From assembly GCF_032854445.1 (NCBI RefSeq), contig NC_088298.1, forward strand, positions 7,615,504-7,675,503: a stretch of 60,000 nucleotides of DNA, written 5' to 3'. A program made the translations under genes and the position numbers. Position 1 is the first letter of the stretch; each line of letters begins with the position of its first letter. Below the pieces are notes generated by a model. The model was not told where the DNA came from and ran no database searches. It saw only the letters and a program-made list of their open reading frames with translations. Shown one piece after another: positions 46,820-58,392 of the stretch. Origin of the DNA: Liolophura sinensis (taxonomy: Eukaryota > Mollusca > Polyplacophora > Chitonida > Chitonidae).

Positions 46820-47930
46820 GATGAACACTGAAAGTGTTTTGTGTTCTCCTCCTGATTTTGATCTAATCCATTGCTTAGTCCATGATCCAGTGCATGTGCG
46901 ACTGGAAGGTATGCTGCCATTTGAAATGACCCTCTTGCTCACTTTTATCACAGACACTAAGAAATATTTCACACTTGCATGGCTAAATGATCAGATACGG
47001 TCCTTCACATATCACGGAGCAAACCTGAGTAAACTGAAAAAAAAGAATACTATTTTACTGATGTGAACATCAAGCAAACATTTGCAGCTCTGATGACTTT
47101 TGAGTTGTGTTTTACCATACATAATTGGTCCCAAGATTCCTGAAGATGACAATAAGTGGAAAACTTTTTGTGAAGTCAGTACAAGTAACTCTGATTATCA
47201 CAAGTCCGGTTGTTACTAGTGAGACTGCTCAAGATTTTAGGCATCTTATTGAAGATCATCACAATGCGTTCATCAGAGGGTGCCGAATGGTTCTCTGTGA
47301 CTTCTAAGATGCATTTTATGTTTCATTTTCTCAAACAGATAGAACAATTTGGAACTGGTAGATTTCAATGGTGCATGCTCTTTAAAGCTATGCATGGCTA
47401 GTTCACCTCTCTAAATGGAGGAACTTTAAGAAGTTGCCACTCGGTTTTGCAAACCTTCACAAAAAATGGTTATGTTCGCAAATTCTCATCCTTTTGGGAC
47501 ACCGCGTAGTTTTTTATGCAGGTGATCATGTGAAAGAGGGAAAGGTCGTAGAAATGACCTCTTGCTCATCTTATTACAGGAACTTGGAGTCTCATCAGAA
47601 ATCCCAACATGTAAAAAAGACTACAAAACAAAAGAAGTCGCTATCCATGGTTGTACATTCATAGAAGGCTGTGTAATTACGCTAGGTTACAATACTACTC
47701 ACTGTCTACATTTTGGACTGGTAAAGAACATATTTGTCAGCGAGCAGAAGAAATATTTTCAAGTGTGATTGGCACTAGTTGTTGATGTGTATGATCATGT
47801 TTTGTCTTATGCTGTGGAATCTGGCGACACTCGTGCCATTGTACCATATCGGTTTCTTTTGCAAACTACCATTGTCACTTTATTAATATGCTGGAAAAGA
47901 CTGTATTCTGAATAAGTCTGCATATAAACT
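46820..47930 (+). pseudogene. Broken copy of a dispersed gene family of unknown function
   Basis: Conceptual translation across changing frames gives, in order, a VRLEGMLPFEMTLLLTFI block with KKYFTLAWLNDQI (46,821-47,066), a HLIEDHHNAFI block (47,125-47,307), a LKPK-like segment with MHFMFHFLKQIEQFG and FQWCMLFKAMHG (47,300-47,401), then PLGFANLHKKW, VAIHGCTFIEGCVITLGYNT, FGLVKNIFVSEQKKYF (47,562-47,768) and VVDVYDHVLSYAVESGDTRA (47,770-47,850). This order matches a multicopy protein type in fish, cnidarian and mollusc genomes that I associate with transposon-derived genes, though I cannot name the family. Several frameshifts and stops show it is dead. Its position inside a mucin intron indicates insertion. 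Confidence 0.6.
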
Positions 47931-47942
47931 TGTATTATCTTA

Positions 47943-48205
47943 GGGTCTCCGTGGCGGAGTGGTTAGCGTGCTAGCGAAAATAGTAACTTAGATGCCGCTC
48001 ACCAGAGTGGTCATCTAGGGTTCAAACCCTGATCAGGCTGGCTTGATCTCTGGTCTAACGCGGGAAGGTCGGCCTGTAACCTTTAGATGGTCATGTGTTT
48101 CCTTCGCGATCTGTCTGGTTTCCTCCCACCATAATACTGGCCATCGTATAAGTGAAATATTTTTCAGTACGGCATAAAACGCCAGTCAAATAAAGAAATA
48201 TACAT
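47943..48205 (+). repeat. SINE family A variant with a divergent tRNA head
   Basis: The head GGGTCTCCGTGGCGGAGTGG, then TTAGCGTGCTAGCG carries an A box. GGTTCAAACCC is a proper B box. The 3' body is shared (CCTCCCACCATAATACTGGC, TATAAGTGAAATATTTTTCA). The middle (GATGCCGCTCACCAGAGTGG) differs from the other copies, so this is a separate subfamily. Confidence 0.85.
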
Positions 48206-48884
48206 GTATTATCCACTGCCTGATCGAGGGTTGATACAAGATTTACTTCTTCATTCTCTCCCGCCTCTTTGTGAACATATTGTATTTGTGAAGCAGAACC
48301 TCATGTGCTACTGAAACAATCAAACCACAAAACACTTTCCATTTCCACCACACAATCAAATCAGAATGTTTACATTGCAACAGATTATCTTCTCTTGGAT
48401 AACTTAACACATTCTTTCACACGCTAAATACATATTTGTAGTAGTTTTGGAGGGTGGGGGTGATGCGGAAAACCAGTTAAGGTCGACAAGAACAAATAGA
48501 AGATAAGAATTTATCCCACTTCTACTGAATTATCCTTGTTTTGCACATGAAAATTTTGTAAATGCATTTCCACCTTTAGGGTTTTTTTTCTTTTTACAAT
48601 TGCAGGTTGCTTGGGCATGACGTGATAAAGCAATAAGCAGCCGTTTGAGGATAATATCTGGCTGGTATCATTCTCAGTCCAAGCACTATGACAGCTTTGG
48701 AACTACGTTGCTGTTTGATATGGCAGAAACATCACTGCAAATGGTTTACAACGAGGTGCTGTTAGTGATTATTCAATTGCACAGGCAGTGTGCTGATGTC
48801 AAATTGTGAAATGTGTGTTAACTATGTGCTGGGCATGTTACTTCATCTTTTCTGGTTAAAATATCATGAACACAATTTGTTCCA

Positions 48885-49014
48885 GGTTGTCTACGACTTT
48901 TTCTGTCAAAGAAATGCACGTGATCCTGACAACGTTAGAAAACAAATACACACCAGGATGGGGTTGGTCATTAAACTTGTTGAAAGTAAATATGGGCCAA
49001 TGGATGTGAGTAAA
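48885..49014 (+). other. Exon-like fragment bounded by splice-like sites
   Basis: After TTTGTTCCAG (ending 48,885) an open stretch gives YDFFCQRNARDPDNVRKQIH and RMGLVIKLVESKYGPMD and stops before GTGAGT (about 49,007). It could be an exon relic of the same dispersed gene family or of an unknown gene. It is not needed in the mucin gene model and its phase does not fit without a partner exon. Confidence 0.35.
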
Positions 49015-50147
49015 ACTACCTGTTTTATTTTGTTAAAATAAAATCCCATTGATTCCTGTTTACACCACATGACTTGTGTGTTGATTTAATATTAAATCAT
49101 AAAAATAAGATGCTATCAATTCTTGTGTGGAAGAATCACTCGAATCATGTGTTTGGTACCATATGCATCATGCGTACTTGTACAGGTAAGTAGCTCTCCA
49201 ACAAGCAAAGCTATAAAGTCGTGCAAACTTTTTTCAGGACAGTGGCACCATGAGGGAAATACCGCTTATTCAAAAGGCTTGAGAAACTCGTCATGAAGGA
49301 TCGAGGTAAAGGGGAGAAGTCAAAGTCTGCTCTTTCCATTACCCAGGCAAGTGGAACTTTCATATACAGCCTTCTAATAAAGTGTTATTATTAATTGTTA
49401 GCCTTTTAAGTGGAGAAGAGGAAGCAAATTCCCATTGCCCTTTGCTAAATGCTGACCCTCAGTGTTAAGAAATGCAATAACGGTATGTGGATAATGATGT
49501 GTGTCCAGATAGCATGCTTACTTTCAAATCTGACATACAAATGTGTATGGGGGAATAACTCTTTACATATAACTCGCACAATATAGTTTTTAATTCGATA
49601 TTAAGGGGAAGGTCTTCCAGCAACCTACGGTGTCATGTTATTGCCTGGGTAAGCGTTTTGTTATTGTCAGAATGGCCAGAGGAAGGGTTTTGTGTTTATG
49701 TGTAGATTTGATTATATTTACAGAAATCTTAAATGATTCTTGAAAATGCTTTGAAGAAGTAGACTTCTTAAATTTGAGGTTTGATTTGATTTTTATTTTA
49801 ATGTCAATGATCTCACACGTTTGCCACTATTCCGCCGGTCTGTTTTTTATGAAAAAAAAAATGGTAAGCATAGATTATTCCAGTATCAAGGGTCCACTGT
49901 TTTTCTCTCGGTTTTGCACATTAGCACAAATTATTTATCTGATGTTATTATGACAAAGTTCTTCCAGTCTCTAGGTGACACGAGACGCGGGTTCAGTATC
50001 ATTCTTAGACAGGGAATTTTCAAGATTTCTCTGTTTCCATTATTCTAAGGGACTTTAAAAATTTGCTGGAAACCATGTTCCTTCCATCAAAATGAAAAGA
50101 AAAATTTGCCATTATAATTTGTCAAAGGTCGGTGGTATACTCTGGTA

Positions 50148-50232
50148 TCTTCCATCCATAATACTGTAGCCCCCATCGTGCAAGTGAGGGCTTCTTAAGG
50201 ATGGTGTAAAACAACAATCAAATATTAAATAA
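50148..50232 (+). repeat. SINE family A, degenerate 3' end
   Basis: TCCATCCATAATACTGTAGC, then CCCATCGTGCAAGTGAG and an AATAAAT tail. Confidence 0.55.
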
Positions 50233-50469
50233 ATATAACGAAGTTATGCCTTGATTTTTGGTCCTCTATTGGTTGTCTCCTTGTATGAACTTGCTTAGCT
50301 TGGGATTTATTTTAGGATTTAAACAACTGAAAATGGACCTTCATGGTGTCATGCAAGAGCAGATTTAACATTAATGTCAGCTTGCACTAAAACATAGAGA
50401 CAGAGGATCAGTGATTTTCCCGAAATGCAGCAAAATGATTAACTGACCATAAACGTGAAGCACTTATTT

Positions 50470-50800
50470 ACAATTGTTTTATTCTGCAGATTCATCAGTT
50501 GGATGCAGTTTCGAAGAACCTTTTTATAGTGCACCCTTCACACCTCCATCTCTGCGAATTTTCCTGCGGTGATGACGCCTTTAAGTGCCTATGTTCCCGG
50601 TGATGGATAATTCATCTTTGCAAACACGTCCTGTGTCCCTGGCAGCCTTATTCTACTTATTACTGTGTACTATTATTTTTGATATGTCATATCCGGCGAT
50701 GTATGCTCCCTGTCTGGGTCTTCTGCAGCACTGGGTGCTGGAGAACAAGTCTTCCCAGAGGGAAATTCGCCAGCTGGGTCAAAAGTTTCTGAGTCACTAA
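50470..50800 (+). pseudogene. Possible 3' part of the dispersed gene family
   Basis: An ORF from 50,585 (MPMFPVMDNSSLQTRPVSLA) has a hydrophobic stretch then IIFDMSYPAMYAPCLGLLQH, which resembles the C-terminal block (hydrophobic, then a YP-containing motif and a final helix) of the gene family seen at 46,820-47,930. It may be the distant end of the same insertion or an independent fragment. Confidence 0.4.
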
Positions 50801-52189
50801 TTCAGGCTACACCTCCTCTTATGTAAGCTGTAATCTTTGATTTGAATCTTGATTTAAATGCTCACAAAATAAAAAAATGTAACTTTGTGACTCCGTTTTA
50901 TTGTTTATTATTAGTTTGCACAGTGGATACTATCACATGACAAAATAAAAAAAATCGCCTGAGTGTTTCATCGTCTAAAAGCCAAGAACATTTCCTGCTG
51001 ATTTCAAATATGTTTTTTTCAATGATTTTTAAACATTTTTTCTCTGTAAATAAAATACAATTTAAGCTTCAGGGGCCCGTTTCACAAAGCGCACGTAACG
51101 TTAAGTGCACGTATTTTCCATGGCAAGCAGTATTGTAGGTATTATGTACCTCAGCATGTTCAGAATTATCCAGAAAGTTCGCTGTCCTTTCTTATTCTTC
51201 ATTTCAATTTTACTCATGCTTACAAAAATGTTAAAAATCAATAAAACGTATTTTAAATCAGCATGACATAACTTATATGATTAACCTTCGAGTGTTTATT
51301 GTCGTAATTTTATGTAATACGCTTTGTTTTCTGTTAAAAGTTGTAGATTGTTTCTTGACATGTGTTTAGCAGGCCGTGAACCACTGCATCCACAAGTATT
51401 GACGATGCTCACACACACTGGGCATTAGACCTATCATAAGGTTATTCTGTTTTGACCATCTGGAATCCTTGGTCATTCCCTTTTAACTAGTGTCGTGTGT
51501 CTGCAATTTTGCTTAGTTTTCTTACAGTTTTGCTTACAAGATGATCAGATCTTCATTGTAGGGGTGGAGGAGTGCAGGTTGAATAGAATTGTATGGATGA
51601 CTTTAATCATTAAAAGCATTGCTAAATCAGAAACCTGCCTTGTTTAACATCATTAATTTGTGTAATGAATTCTGAATATATGTTCAGAATTATACAGTAG
51701 AATGCATTTCCAAATTTATAGAAAACAGAACGACTGATTTTGAAGAAATTGACGACCAAACATTATTATACCGTGTTTCACAGTGGGGCAGATAAAGGCA
51801 GTATAATATATTATATATTTATACATTTATTTATGTGTGTCTGAACCAATGGTTTTCCCGACTTTTCCTGAATGGTTACTTGTAATTTGTAACTGTACAC
51901 TGTAATGAAGAAATTTTTTTCTAGTCATTAATTAAGTGTGTGTGCGTCAGAATCTGCTAACTGATATTAACTTGTGCTTATTTAGATGTTGACTGGCTGA
52001 CAAAGTGCCTTTTTCATTTCAAATGTCTACTCGAGAATGTGGTTTTTATTTGCTTTATATGCCATTACTTATGGTTTTACCTCTTTAACCTTGTCTTATT
52101 TTATTAAAGATGAAAATTTAATGCGTCATGTTATAAATTGTAGGTCTGTTTCGTATAACTACTGGTAAAAATCAGTTGCTTGTCAAAAA

Positions 52190-52435
52190 TATGCGGCTAA
52201 AGAGGCAATTTTAATTACTGAATATTCCCTCATTCTGTTAGGTTGATTATTCGAAAAGCTGAACATAAACGAGAACGATAACAAATCTACATAATGTAAT
52301 TTATAATCATATAAAAGTTCCATTTAAATGAGTAAGCTTGTAGCTCAGGGCCCAGTTGTTCGAAGTTGTATTAGTTAATACCTGTATAAAGCCATACATT
52401 ATATTTTAAATTTTAGACAGACTGAGCAGCCTAAG
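52190..52435 (+). repeat. Duplicated block, left copy, overlapping mucin exon 2 start
   Basis: GGCTAAAGAGGCAATTTTAA, ATTCGAAAAGCTGAACATAA, CAGGGCCCAGTTGTTCGAAG and the ACAGACTGAGCAGC exon start recur in the same order at 52,795-53,045. Confidence 0.75.
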
Positions 52436-52686
52436 CGTCGCGTCCACCAAACCTACGAAGAGCCAGAGCAACGGGTCCGCCGTGCCCACCGACCCATCGA
52501 CAAGCCAGAGCATTGGGTTTACGGAGCCTCCGACGAGCCAGAGCACCGGGTCTACCGACCCTCTGACGAGCCCGACCACAGGGTCTACCGACACTCCGAC
52601 AAGCCAGAGCACCGGGTCCACCGAACCCCCGACTACGGTACCTCTTCCAGTCAGCACCATACAAGGCATCTACACCCCAGACAAAG
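52417..52686 (+). CDS. Mucin coding exon 2 (short PTS exon)
   Basis: Acceptor TTTTAG before 52,417; 270 bp, entered in phase 1 and left in phase 1 at donor GTTAGG (52,687). It encodes DRLSSLSVASTKPTKSQSNG, then about four 11-residue units of the type SQSTGSTDPLT, then PVSTIQGIYTPDK. The last motif nearly repeats the end of exon 1 (QGIYTPAK). The exon is likely O-glycosylated. The donor is unusual (GTTAGG) but phase and reading frame support it. Confidence 0.8.
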
Positions 52687-55000
52687 GTTAGGTGATGTTT
52701 ATCCCTAAACTATGCACGGTTAGCTGTTTTTCAATTTCAGTGTTTCACTTTATGATGTTGGTAAGTCAGCCAGAATTATTTAGTTTAAACCAGTATCCCT
52801 CCGTAACGGCCAAAGAGGCAAGTTTTGTTAGCGAATTTTTCCTCATTGTGTTACGCTGAAAATTCGAAAAGCTGAAAAGGTACTAGACTGATCACAAATC
52901 AAGATAATGCAATTGATATGCACATAAAAACTCCAGTTAAGTGAGTGACCTTGTACATCAGGGCCCAGTTGTTCGAAGGTGTATGACTTTATACTGGTAT
53001 TAAGTCCTACATTATATTTATAATGTTGGCCAGACTCGGCAGCTAATGCAGTATTACAACAACAGCAGATTTAGTTCATATTTAATACACTGTTACACAG
53101 TTTTTCTGTGGCCAAGCACAAAATTGAAAGACTTGGCGCGAAGTTAAATATAGTATCAAGTCTTAATACGGTTTTGAACAAGTGGGCCTAGATGATTAAA
53201 CCATTGCAGCTAACGTCCTATATTCTGATATCTGGACACGCAAGAAACGTAGCCTTACCAAAACTTAGTCATCTCACATATAGGATTATCGATAACAATA
53301 ACTTAGTTGTGTCAAGTGTATTTCTACTGAGAAACTGTAAACACCAATCGCATAATTATAAAGGTCACCAATCAGTTAAAAGATGTTATGTCACTAAACA
53401 AAATCAGCTGATGACGACAAATATTTAAATTTTTTATCGAGTGACGAAGTCTGATTTGTTATTTTTTGGGGTATTTATATTCTAATCCCACCCAAGTCCC
53501 CCACCCCCCGCCAAGAAAATTAAACCACGCCCCCAAACGGACTACTTTACGGCTAAAAAATATAACTAGACGTGTAGACAATCCATGCAGTCGTAACCTG
53601 TTTAACAATTACACCACTGTTCAACTAACACAAAAAATTTATATAGTAATGCTTTTCATAAACAAGATATATGAAGGTATGGAATGGATATTCTTTCGAA
53701 TAATAAAAAATAGCGTGCTAGTGTCCACAGCGTTCCGCCAAAGCAGGATCTGTCAACGTCACTGTGCACGCGTACATATCTGATAAGAGAGTGTTTGTTT
53801 GATGAGTTGGAGTCTGAATTTGTTGGGATGATGGCATCAGCGTCTACATGGAACAGGTGTTCGCCGAATTCAGCGATGGGCGTATCTTTGGTTTGGATCT
53901 TAACAACCATCTACTGCGAGATTTCGGTTCAAAACGCTGACAGAAGTCGAACTAGCGGCATTACAAGATTATCAGTAGTCAAAGGCAACCGAAAAACACA
54001 AAGTGGTTAATTAAACCTTCCCAGGTGATTTGTATGTGTTGTCCAAGTTATACGAAAATTTAGTAAAACCCGTGTTATAAATCTACGAAAATATAAACAT
54101 ATCAGGCAATAAGTCTAAAGAATTGGCCATAAAAATAATTTTGAAAGAAGTACAAACAAAACGAAATTTCAGCCGGACAAAAATAATGTTAATACATATT
54201 TTTTTTCAAAATGGAGTGTTCATAGCAATGGCGACGAAACAGATTTCCACATAAACCTCTGAAGAGCTGAAATCAAATGACGACGTCGATTTTACGCGGA
54301 GGCCCAGCCAAAAACACTGTGAACAGAGCACAGAATATGCCTGTTAAACAAGCTCTAGAGTACCACAAGAACTCCTTGAAAAATGTTCTGGCTGCCAGCA
54401 ACAGGCATTTGCGGAGAATAATAAGAAACATTGATATTGTCAGGGACAAAGGTTTGCGTCAGGCTAATGAAACCTTGGACGGAAAACTAAAATTAAATTT
54501 GAATGAAGGCCTTTCTCGGCCCACAAAACACAAAGACAGGGGGATTTAACGAAAATAAGTTCTTACCTCCACATTACTACCTCCCCTGGGATTTTACGAT
54601 ATGGTGTATGGTACAACATTGCCATGCACGTCACCACCCGTGACCTGGACTTCCACAAGCAACTTTGGTGTGAACCTCTAATCATACAGTTTGCACAGCA
54701 GGTTTTTGTTTATACTCCAATAAACCTACAAAATGTTACAGCCAATCCTGAATAAACATAATCAGCATGGACTGTATTTTTGAATGATGATGTATTAAAT
54801 TCTCTCAACCCGAGAACTACTTTGCAAATACTCAACCAACGTGTGATTCAACGCGCATTACTGAGTATTCTATACTCTGCTGAATCCAATAATTATCACT
54901 GATGTGATTGTCTGTGTTTTCTGGCTGGAAACCATGAAAACCATAATTATGCATGGTAACGAGACAAGAGTTAATTACATTGATGTTTTTTTTGTTCCAG
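52687..55000 (+). other. Mucin intron 2 (2.3 kb)
   Basis: Contains the second copy of the exon-2 upstream block (52,795-53,045) and a 90-codon Lys/Arg-rich ORF at 54,277-54,549 (LRGGPAKNTVNRAQNMPVKQ) of no known family. That ORF lacks good splice sites, so I leave it out of the gene. Confidence 0.55.
52795..53045 (+). repeat. Duplicated block, right copy, without exon
   Basis: Diverged copy of 52,190-52,435, ending at GGCCAGACTCGGCAGC where the left copy enters exon 2. The downstream exon sequence is absent. Alternatively the GGGCCCAGTTGTTCGAAG part is the end of a widespread small element. Confidence 0.65.
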
Positions 55001-55089
55001 TGGTGTACAAGCTAACTATGCCTCTTACTGTAAACCAGAAATATGATGAAGGCAAGAAAGAGGTGTACAGAAGTGAATTTAAACGAGTG
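55001..55089 (+). CDS. Mucin coding exon 3 (SEA domain, first part)
   Basis: Acceptor TTTTTTTTGTTCCAG ends 55,000; donor GTGAGA at 55,090. It enters in phase 1 and leaves in phase 0. It encodes VVYKLTMPLTVNQKYDEGKK, then EVYRSEFKRV, matching the first strand and helix of SEA domains. Confidence 0.82.
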
Positions 55090-55149
55090 GTGAGAGCAAA
55101 TCATTGGTAAAATTACTGGAATCCCCAAATCCTCAAGTTACCACAATAT

Positions 55150-55720
55150 GAAAGGAGAACAACACATAAAAATTATGCCAAAATCGGATGAAAGAGCATG
55201 AAATCTTATTTGCATATATGGTCTTTAATATGTTTTCTAATGTTTTTTGTTTTTGAAAATAGTTTTGGATAGTTGGTATTTGGGACCACAATATGGTATA
55301 TATCGTCTTTGCATTAATAACGTTATAAACAAGGATGTGATGCATGTCTAATAATTTTTTGGAATGTCAGTTTGCTGATTGTATCTTTTATAACTTTTAA
55401 TCTGAACTGTGATAATATTTATGATTATATTAAAAATATAAATCAGATCAAAATCCAGGTTGAACACATTTGTTAACTCAAAAGACCGAATTCTAGCGCA
55501 AATATATTTATTAAACATATGATACAACCTCATTTATAACATTATTAATCAAAGACAATATATATCAAGAGGTGGTCCCAAATACCCACCATAACAATTA
55601 TTTTTAAATGTCTTTTTGTCTTTTAAGAAAAATCGAAACAAATATTGACGACCAAATTTACAACTAACTTTTGGCACTCTTTCATCTGAACTTTATGTAA
55701 TTTTTATGTTTTCTCCACCT
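55150..55720. mobile_element. Palindromic (foldback/MITE-like) element, about 560 bp
   Basis: The two halves are imperfect reverse complements. Left half: ACATAAAAATTATGCCAAAA, ATATGGTCTTTAATATGTTT, TGGTATTTGGGACCACAATA, AACAAGGATGTGATGCATGT. Right half: ATATGATACAACCTCATTTA, GTGGTCCCAAATACCCACCA, AATATTGACGACCAAATTTA, TTATGTAATTTTTATGTT. No coding capacity is seen. It inserted in mucin intron 3. Confidence 0.75.
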
Positions 55721-56460
55721 TTATAATGAAATTTTAACAACTGAAAAAACCTTTTAATATATTATTTGAAATCAAAAAATATTTTTATATTTATCGAAGA
55801 GAGAAGGCGACGGAATAACTGCGTTTGAGCACAAGAGAGATGTAACAGCCACAGTTTTGCTGTTTGCGGATAACAATCCGGATGTTACAAGAAATACTGA
55901 TATTTCCAATTGATGTTATGTATATACATGTATATAGGAGTCTAAACGCTTTATCCTAAACTGGTGTACAGTTTCTTGTGATACAAACTTACTCTACATA
56001 TTAATATGTCGACATTATTTGTTTGGATAGTTATGGTAATATCTGTGCAACTTATTTGAATGATGTGGTTAGTATGTACATGACTGAAGTAAAACAAGGC
56101 TCATTGGACACCTCAGCGTGCTGTTTATTAGACCCACCCAAAGCTGAACTTTCTATGCAGCCCTGTTGTTTCTCCTTCTGCTGTAAGGTCTGCACTGCAA
56201 TAAAAGTTGCAGGCCCATTGCACATTTCACTGCCGGTTAGCACTCTGAGCTGCGCTTTCAGCTAACCTTGAGTAATGAAGTTTGCGAAAGTCGCCGGGCA
56301 AGTATGAAACATTTTGACGAGCACTCAGCAGCCTGATCTCCAGTCTACTGGGGGAAGACATGCCACATGTATATTGTATGTGCCAGGTTCAAATACATGT
56401 AGAGAGTGTTGAGGTAGGGCTCAAACACATGATCCTGAAATTGAAACTTTAAAACATGGT

Positions 56461-56665
56461 GATTTATTTATTTGATTGGTGTTTTACGCCGCACTATATT
56501 TCATATTTGTATGGTAGGGGGAAACTGGGTAGAGCCCGGGCGAAACCCACGACCATCCGCAAGTTTCAGGCAGACAATCGCATGTCTGGAGAGGAAGTCA
56601 GCAATAGCTGGAGTTGAACTCACAGCGATGGCATTGGTGAGAGGCTTCTGTGTCATTGCGACTTA
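56461..56665 (-). repeat. SINE family A, minus-strand copy
   Basis: TTATTTATTTGATTGGTGTT tail, GGTAGAGCCCGGGCGAAACC, ACGACCATCCGCAAGTTTCA, GTTGAACTCACAGCGATGGC, ending just before the head. Confidence 0.85.
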
Positions 56666-56735
56666 AAAAAGATATTTTACCATGAATAATTGAATAATTT
56701 TTTTAAATACCATATTGTCTTAATTTTCGTTTCAG

Positions 56736-56794
56736 CTGAATACAGCCTATCAAAATCTCACAGGATTCCAGAGTGTTCAAATCAACGACATAAG
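56736..56794 (+). CDS. Mucin coding exon 4 (SEA domain, middle part)
   Basis: Acceptor TTTTCGTTTCAG ends 56,735; donor GTAGGT at 56,795. Phase 0 in, phase 2 out. It encodes LNTAYQNLTGFQSVQINDI, the typical SEA segment just before the cleavage strand. It has one N-glycosylation site (NLT). Confidence 0.85.
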
Positions 56795-57787
56795 GTAGGT
56801 AAGCTTTGGGGCCCTGTCTAAGAGAAAACATTGTCATCTAGAACTACCTGCAGTTACACGGCTTCTGTAATGTAGACTTTAGGAACGGTTTTGAGCTTCT
56901 AAGGGACATGTCAATTTGTGATTACCAATACACACATAGGGTAATGCTATTTAAACACCTGTAGCTAATAGACTACAGAATAGACTTCAAAACCGTAAAA
57001 GACAAAATCCGCGAAAGTGTTGGTGCCAATTTTCAAGCAGCAGCCATTTGCTGTTTTCTAAGAGATACAACAAAGAGCATTGGCCGAAAAGACTGTTTAT
57101 AATCGCCCAAGCAAAAACAATAGGCTCCTAGCTTTTAGCTTGGAAACCTATTTATAACACAATTTATTCACCATGATTTTCATTATTACCTTTTCAGTAT
57201 TTTGTCCTAAGAACATACATAAGAGTACATGCGATGTACCATTTTTTATATGTGAAAGAAATCGATCAGACCCCTCTGAAAACCACAGCTACGGACAAAT
57301 CTTCTGACGTTAAGCCGCAGCTATAGTCTATCATGTGACGTCATTCGTCAAGGGTTTGTCGTCTGCAAGGTTAAGATCACTGCATTTTTGTTACCGGTTA
57401 TATGTGGCCAATATTCACATTGTCGTCCGTGCTCTGGTTTCATTCCATATCGTGTAAGTGTTTCGCGATATTTTATAAAGTTGAGTGGTTCAGTGATTTA
57501 TCACATTATAGAGAATTCAAAGGCGCCAAATATGAATCATACCGAATGTATTTTAACAAGAGCAAATCGTTGAAGATCCTCATTTGACACTTAGCAAAGG
57601 GAGATAAGCCAAATACTGGTTACCCTTTTGTCTGCAGAATAGGACTGGGTCTCCTATAAGAGGATGCCATGTTGATATGGCCAATGTTGAAACGACGTTA
57701 CGTCGCAATAAATCGACTGATTCAATAAAAAAATTCAATAAATGTTCTAAAAATGTTCAAATTCATTTCGTATGATGTACAAATGTT

Positions 57788-57826
57788 CTTTATTTGATTT
57801 AATTGGTGTTTTACGCCATAATGTAC
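57788..57826 (-). repeat. SINE family A tail fragment
   Basis: Only TTTATTTGATTTAATTGGTG, then TTTTACGCCATA remains. Confidence 0.5.
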
Positions 57827-58013
57827 GAAAATTCTCGTGGGTATAATGAAGTAACCACTCAACCCTGTATTCTTTGACTATCTGAAGCAGTCCGCCATTG
57901 CTTCCCCCTTTTCGTGTAATTTTGTACTCATCCATGTCGTCGTCCAACTATACACAAGGATTCGTCCACTCAGCAGGCTATTTACCCAGACGGTCCACTG
58001 TCCTGGTATCTAA

Positions 58014-58250
58014 AATAATTAGACTTACAGCTTAGAGAGTAAAACCAGATCAGTCACCTTGTGTTTCTCAAGTTTATTATTTTTGGATAGTGTGATAAAT
58101 GGCCAATGGTCACACGTAACGAATGAACTACGGCTTCTTTGTTAGTTTTCCTCACATGGGGTATTATTCTAACTGTTCATGTAAATGCTTAAATAGTACT
58201 AAATCACACGTTCTGTGGCACTATGGCATAAAAAGAATTGGGTAACAAAA
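58014..58250 (+). repeat. Interspersed repeat family D, longest copy
   Basis: GACTTACAGCTTAGAGAGTA, GTGTGATAAATGGCCAATGG, ACATGGGGTATTATTCTAAC, AAATGCTTAAATAGTACTAA and GCACTATGGCATAAAAAGAA. Parts of it occur at 6,108, 8,500 and 46,428. Confidence 0.6.
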
Positions 58251-58392
58251 TGCAGTGACGTGAATTACAAAGCAGATCTCTGGTCTAGATTTACTCAAAA
58301 TGCTGGGTTTTATCACAGCCATCTATCCATGCAATCACCCATCCATTCTTTCAATTTAATGAGTTTTGTGGCGCTGATTTTGTTTTCCACAG

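Larger units (their letters stand above)
43201..52416 (+). other. Mucin intron 1, 9.2 kb, filled with repeats and a pseudogene
   Basis: Donor GTAAGC at 43,201, acceptor TTTTAG ending 52,416; phase 1 on both sides. It contains SINE copies, a family B repeat, a family D fragment, a broken multicopy gene and CA-rich low complexity at 43,835-43,880. Stretches 43,510-45,845 and 50,810-52,190 show nothing else except a tRNA-like block (44,918-44,998) and a short GGGCCCGTTTCACAAAGC motif (51,071) typical of ends of small nonautonomous elements. Extra small exons inside cannot be excluded. Confidence 0.7.

Noticed and set aside
54277-54549. 90-codon basic ORF in mucin intron 2
   Set aside because: No recognised family and no splice sites fitting the mucin phases; kept only as a remark in the intron entry.
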